The position numbers were made by a program, and so were the translations under genes. Shown here piece by piece: positions 5,664-7,409 of a DNA stretch of 7,409 bases (its first letter is position 1; each line of letters opens with the position of its first letter). The notes below the pieces were generated by a model, which ran no database searches, was not told the origin of the DNA, and saw only the letters and a list, made by a program, of their open reading frames with translations. Source of the stretch: Acidimicrobiia bacterium (GTDB taxonomy: Bacteria; Actinomycetota; Acidimicrobiia; Acidimicrobiales; Ilumatobacteraceae). The stretch spans positions 1-7,409 of the forward strand of contig JAUHYJ010000174.1 of NCBI GenBank assembly GCA_030425785.1. Reading direction: 5' to 3'.

Positions 5664-6950
5664 TCAGCCGGCGGGGAGGCGTGCGCTCTCGATCACCAGC
5701 GCGGTGTCGACGATCGCGGTGGTCAGCGCCGCGTCGCCGGGCGTCCAGATGTAGGTCGCCAGCGAGGCGGCGCCGTCCGAGGCGATGACGATCGCGGCAA
5801 CGGCAGTGTCCCTGGGTCCCTCCCAGACGACCAGCGCGTCGGCGCCGCCGATGTCGCCGAGCTGCTCGATGTCGGGTGCGAGGTCGAGCCAGTCGTTCCC
5901 GAACTCCTCCAGCTCGGCGGTCGCGACCTCGTCGAGCGGGCGGGTGTCGGGCTGACCGTAGAACCCGAGGAAGCCGATCGGTCCCTCTGGGTCGGCGGCT
6001 TCGGCCCGGACGTCGACCCATGAGTCCGTCGGCTCGTCGTACTGCCAGTGCGGCGGCACGACGACGCTGAGCTCGAGGACGCTCGATCCGTCGTCCGGCT
6101 CGGCGAAGCCCGACACGTCGAGGCCGTGGCTGAGCGGCAACAGTGCGGTCGGATCGACGACGATGCTGGCGATCATCGCCGAGACCTCGGCGTCGAGGCG
6201 CTCGCTCGGCTGGGTCGGGGTGACGGCGAGGACGCCGATGAGCTGATCGCCGACGGCGACGCTCTCGTGGCGGACGTAGACGTCGCCCAGGCGACCCCGG
6301 GTCGATTCGCCGCGGCCGCCGCCCCACTCGACGGTGACGTCGATGTTCGACTGGATGCCGAGCAGTCCGGCGATGGCGTCGTCCCAGTCGAAGACGCCGG
6401 GTGCGAGTGCGAAGCGGCCCTCCCGGAACACGCCCATCGTCGCGTCGCCCTGCGTGATGCTGACGAGATCGATGATGCTGTCGGTCGAGGCGGACCAGTC
6501 GAGTCCGGGTTCCTCCTCGTACACCCGTCCGAGCTGATCGTCGACGGCGTCGACCTCCCAGCCGTCGGCGACCTGCATCTGCAGGAAGCCCTGCTCCGCA
6601 ACGACGGGTTCGCGCAGGCTGACCTGGCCGGACGGCACCGTCGTGGTCACCCCGCTCGCTGACGGTGTCGTCGTGGTCGCCCCGGTCGTGGTGAGCGGCG
6701 CGGTCGTCGCCACGTCCGTCGACGGTGCGCTCGAGGCGGACGTCGTCGGCGTCGTGGTCGACGTGGTGTCGATCGGTGCGGTGGTGGGCACGGTGGTCGG
6801 TCCGGTCGACGGCGTGGTTGTTGTCGCGGCCGTCGTCGCGGTCGACGTCGATGTCGCGTCGGTGCCGTCCGCGGACTCCTCCGACGAGCTGCACCCGGTG
6901 GCGATCGTGCCGACGGCGAGCAGGGCGAGCAGGCGGCGAGCGGTGCGCAT
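5664..6950 (-). CDS. Predicted secreted lipoprotein with Thr-rich stalk, 428 aa
   Basis: The N-terminus is a lipoprotein signal: basic MRTARR, a hydrophobic core (7-16) and lipobox ATGC with Cys20 as the lipidated residue. The mature protein would be anchored on the outer face of the membrane. Residues 31-107 form a low-complexity stalk with 34 Thr in 77 positions plus Pro, Ser and Ala, a likely site of O-glycosylation. The rest (about 115-425) looks like two related alpha/beta segments (about 115-267 and 285-425) resembling the PsbP/LpqN-like fold of actinobacterial lipoproteins; each begins with strands and a W/Y-containing stretch and ends with a strand-helix-strand element. No catalytic motif is visible. 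The ATG at 6950 is chosen for the signal peptide; the frame continues upstream with unlikely Arg-rich sequence antisense in character. No clear Shine-Dalgarno is seen. It lies 53 bases after the monooxygenase gene, so it may be co-transcribed. Function unknown. Confidence 0.85.
   Translation of the reverse strand: MRTARRLLALLAVGTIATGCSSSEESADGTDATSTSTATTAATTTTPSTGPTTVPTTAPIDTTSTTTPTTSASSAPSTDVATTAPLTTTGATTTTPSASGVTTTVPSGQVSLREPVVAEQGFLQMQVADGWEVDAVDDQLGRVYEEEPGLDWSASTDSIIDLVSITQGDATMGVFREGRFALAPGVFDWDDAIAGLLGIQSNIDVTVEWGGGRGESTRGRLGDVYVRHESVAVGDQLIGVLAVTPTQPSERLDAEVSAMIASIVVDPTALLPLSHGLDVSGFAEPDDGSSVLELSVVVPPHWQYDEPTDSWVDVRAEAADPEGPIGFLGFYGQPDTRPLDEVATAELEEFGNDWLDLAPDIEQLGDIGGADALVVWEGPRDTAVAAIVIASDGAASLATYIWTPGDAALTTAIVDTALVIESARLPAG
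6627..6890 (-). repeat. Low-complexity Thr/Ser/Pro codon tract in the lipoprotein gene
   Basis: This stretch encodes the Thr-rich stalk. On the + strand it shows as irregular reiterations of GTCGTGGTC-like triplets. The units are imperfect, so no fixed repeat period is claimed. Such tracts can vary in length between strains and often mark surface-exposed linkers. Confidence 0.55.
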
Positions 6951-7003
6951 GCGGGAAGTCAACCAGGTCCGCGACAACGCGTCGTGAACGGCTCGGACGC
7001 CGG

Positions 7004-7409
7004 TCAGAGCTGGTCGATGAGCTCGGTCTTGATGCGCTCGAGCGTCTCGCGCCTGGCCGCAGGCGAATCGCCGAGGTTGGCGTCGAGGACGATGAACTCG
7101 TCGAAGCCCTGGTCGGCGTAGGCCGAGAGTTCGCCGAGCAGGTGATCGACCGGACCGGCGATCGACCGGCCCCCCATCGGGCCGTCGAGGATCTTGGTCG
7201 CGTCCTCCGCCGTCTCGGTGATGAAGATCAAAGCCTGGACCGACGTCCACTTCGAGGTCGGGTCGACACCGACCGATGCACAGGCCGAGACGAACGCCGT
7301 GCGGCGCTCGGCGGCGCCGGCGACCGTGCCCCAGGTGTTCCACTCGTCGGCGTGACGGGCCGTGATCCGCATCATGCGGTTGCCGCCCGTGCCGACCAGG
7401 AGCGGCAGC
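7004..7409 (-). CDS. Luciferase-like monooxygenase family protein, C-terminal part (partial)
   Basis: 134 residues of a gene whose 5' end lies beyond the right edge; the stop is TGA at 7006-7004. The visible start, LPLLVGTGGN followed by RMMRITARHADEWN, is the characteristic late segment of flavin/F420-dependent luciferase-like oxidoreductases (pattern P-hydrophobic-GGxG...R..A..ADxWN), where the TIM barrel closes near the cofactor. Further on, GPVDHLLGELSAYADQGFDE (about residues 87-106 of the visible part) is the usual family helix that ends in a barrel strand (FIVLD). In actinobacteria many members use F420, but the cofactor-defining residues are not in view and the substrate cannot be told. 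An ATG at 7375 falls inside the conserved motif, so it is not the start. The lipoprotein gene follows 53 bases downstream on the same strand. Family assignment is secure. Confidence 0.85.
   Translation of the reverse strand, partial: LPLLVGTGGNRMMRITARHADEWNTWGTVAGAAERRTAFVSACASVGVDPTSKWTSVQALIFITETAEDATKILDGPMGGRSIAGPVDHLLGELSAYADQGFDEFIVLDANLGDSPAARRETLERIKTELIDQL

Noticed and set aside
4099..5754. 551-codon + strand frame overlapping uvrC
   Set aside because: Arg/Ala/Gly-rich frame-shifted reading of uvrC.
5200..6894. 564-codon - strand frame spanning the uvrC end and the lipoprotein gene
   Set aside because: Crosses two real genes in the wrong frame, with an extremely Arg/Asp/His-rich translation.
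6643..6987. Val-rich + strand frame of 114 codons that looks like a hydrophobic membrane protein
   Set aside because: It is the antisense of the Thr/Ser-coding stalk tract; antisense of Thr codons reads as Val/Gly/Arg, so the hydrophobicity is an artefact.
6951..7343. N-terminal extension of the lipoprotein frame
   Set aside because: Arg/His-rich sequence overlapping the monooxygenase gene; a signal peptide and lipobox start cleanly at 6950.

Overview
This is a high-GC window with strongly G/C-biased third codon positions, short intergenic gaps and compact gene packing. The gene types point to an actinobacterium: an F420-type luciferase-like oxidoreductase, a Thr-rich lipoprotein stalk, and a UvrC with a charged insertion in its nuclease half. 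My best guess is the class Acidimicrobiia (Ilumatobacter-like), but that rests on general resemblance and not on any search. I see no rRNA, tRNA, CRISPR array, insertion sequence or prophage gene.

Layout: the window opens with the 3' end of an unidentified + strand gene (to 265). A 183-base gap follows that contains one clear hairpin, then an MFS transporter on + (449-1726). Converging on it from the - strand is a pair: a rhomboid-fold membrane protein (3745-2846) followed by a GGDEF-domain protein (2785-1745). The rhomboid-fold gene is divergent from uvrC (+, 3773-5635), with only 27 bases between the two start codons. uvrC converges, across a 28-base gap holding a hairpin, on a lipoprotein gene (-, 6950-5664). 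That gene lies 53 bases downstream of the 3' part of a luciferase-like monooxygenase gene (-, running off the right edge).

Function: uvrC is the only core housekeeping gene, for nucleotide excision repair. The others are membrane, envelope or signalling genes with no shared pathway visible. Two of them look like degenerate enzymes. The rhomboid-like protein lacks the catalytic Ser/His pair. The GGDEF protein has a damaged active site but keeps a perfectly spaced RxxD inhibitory-site motif, which suggests c-di-GMP binding rather than synthesis. These two adjacent genes are the most interesting part of the window.

I found no convincing undescribed multi-gene system. The findings are modest, protein-level or promoter-level observations, and every other long open frame looks like a GC-rich shadow of a real gene.
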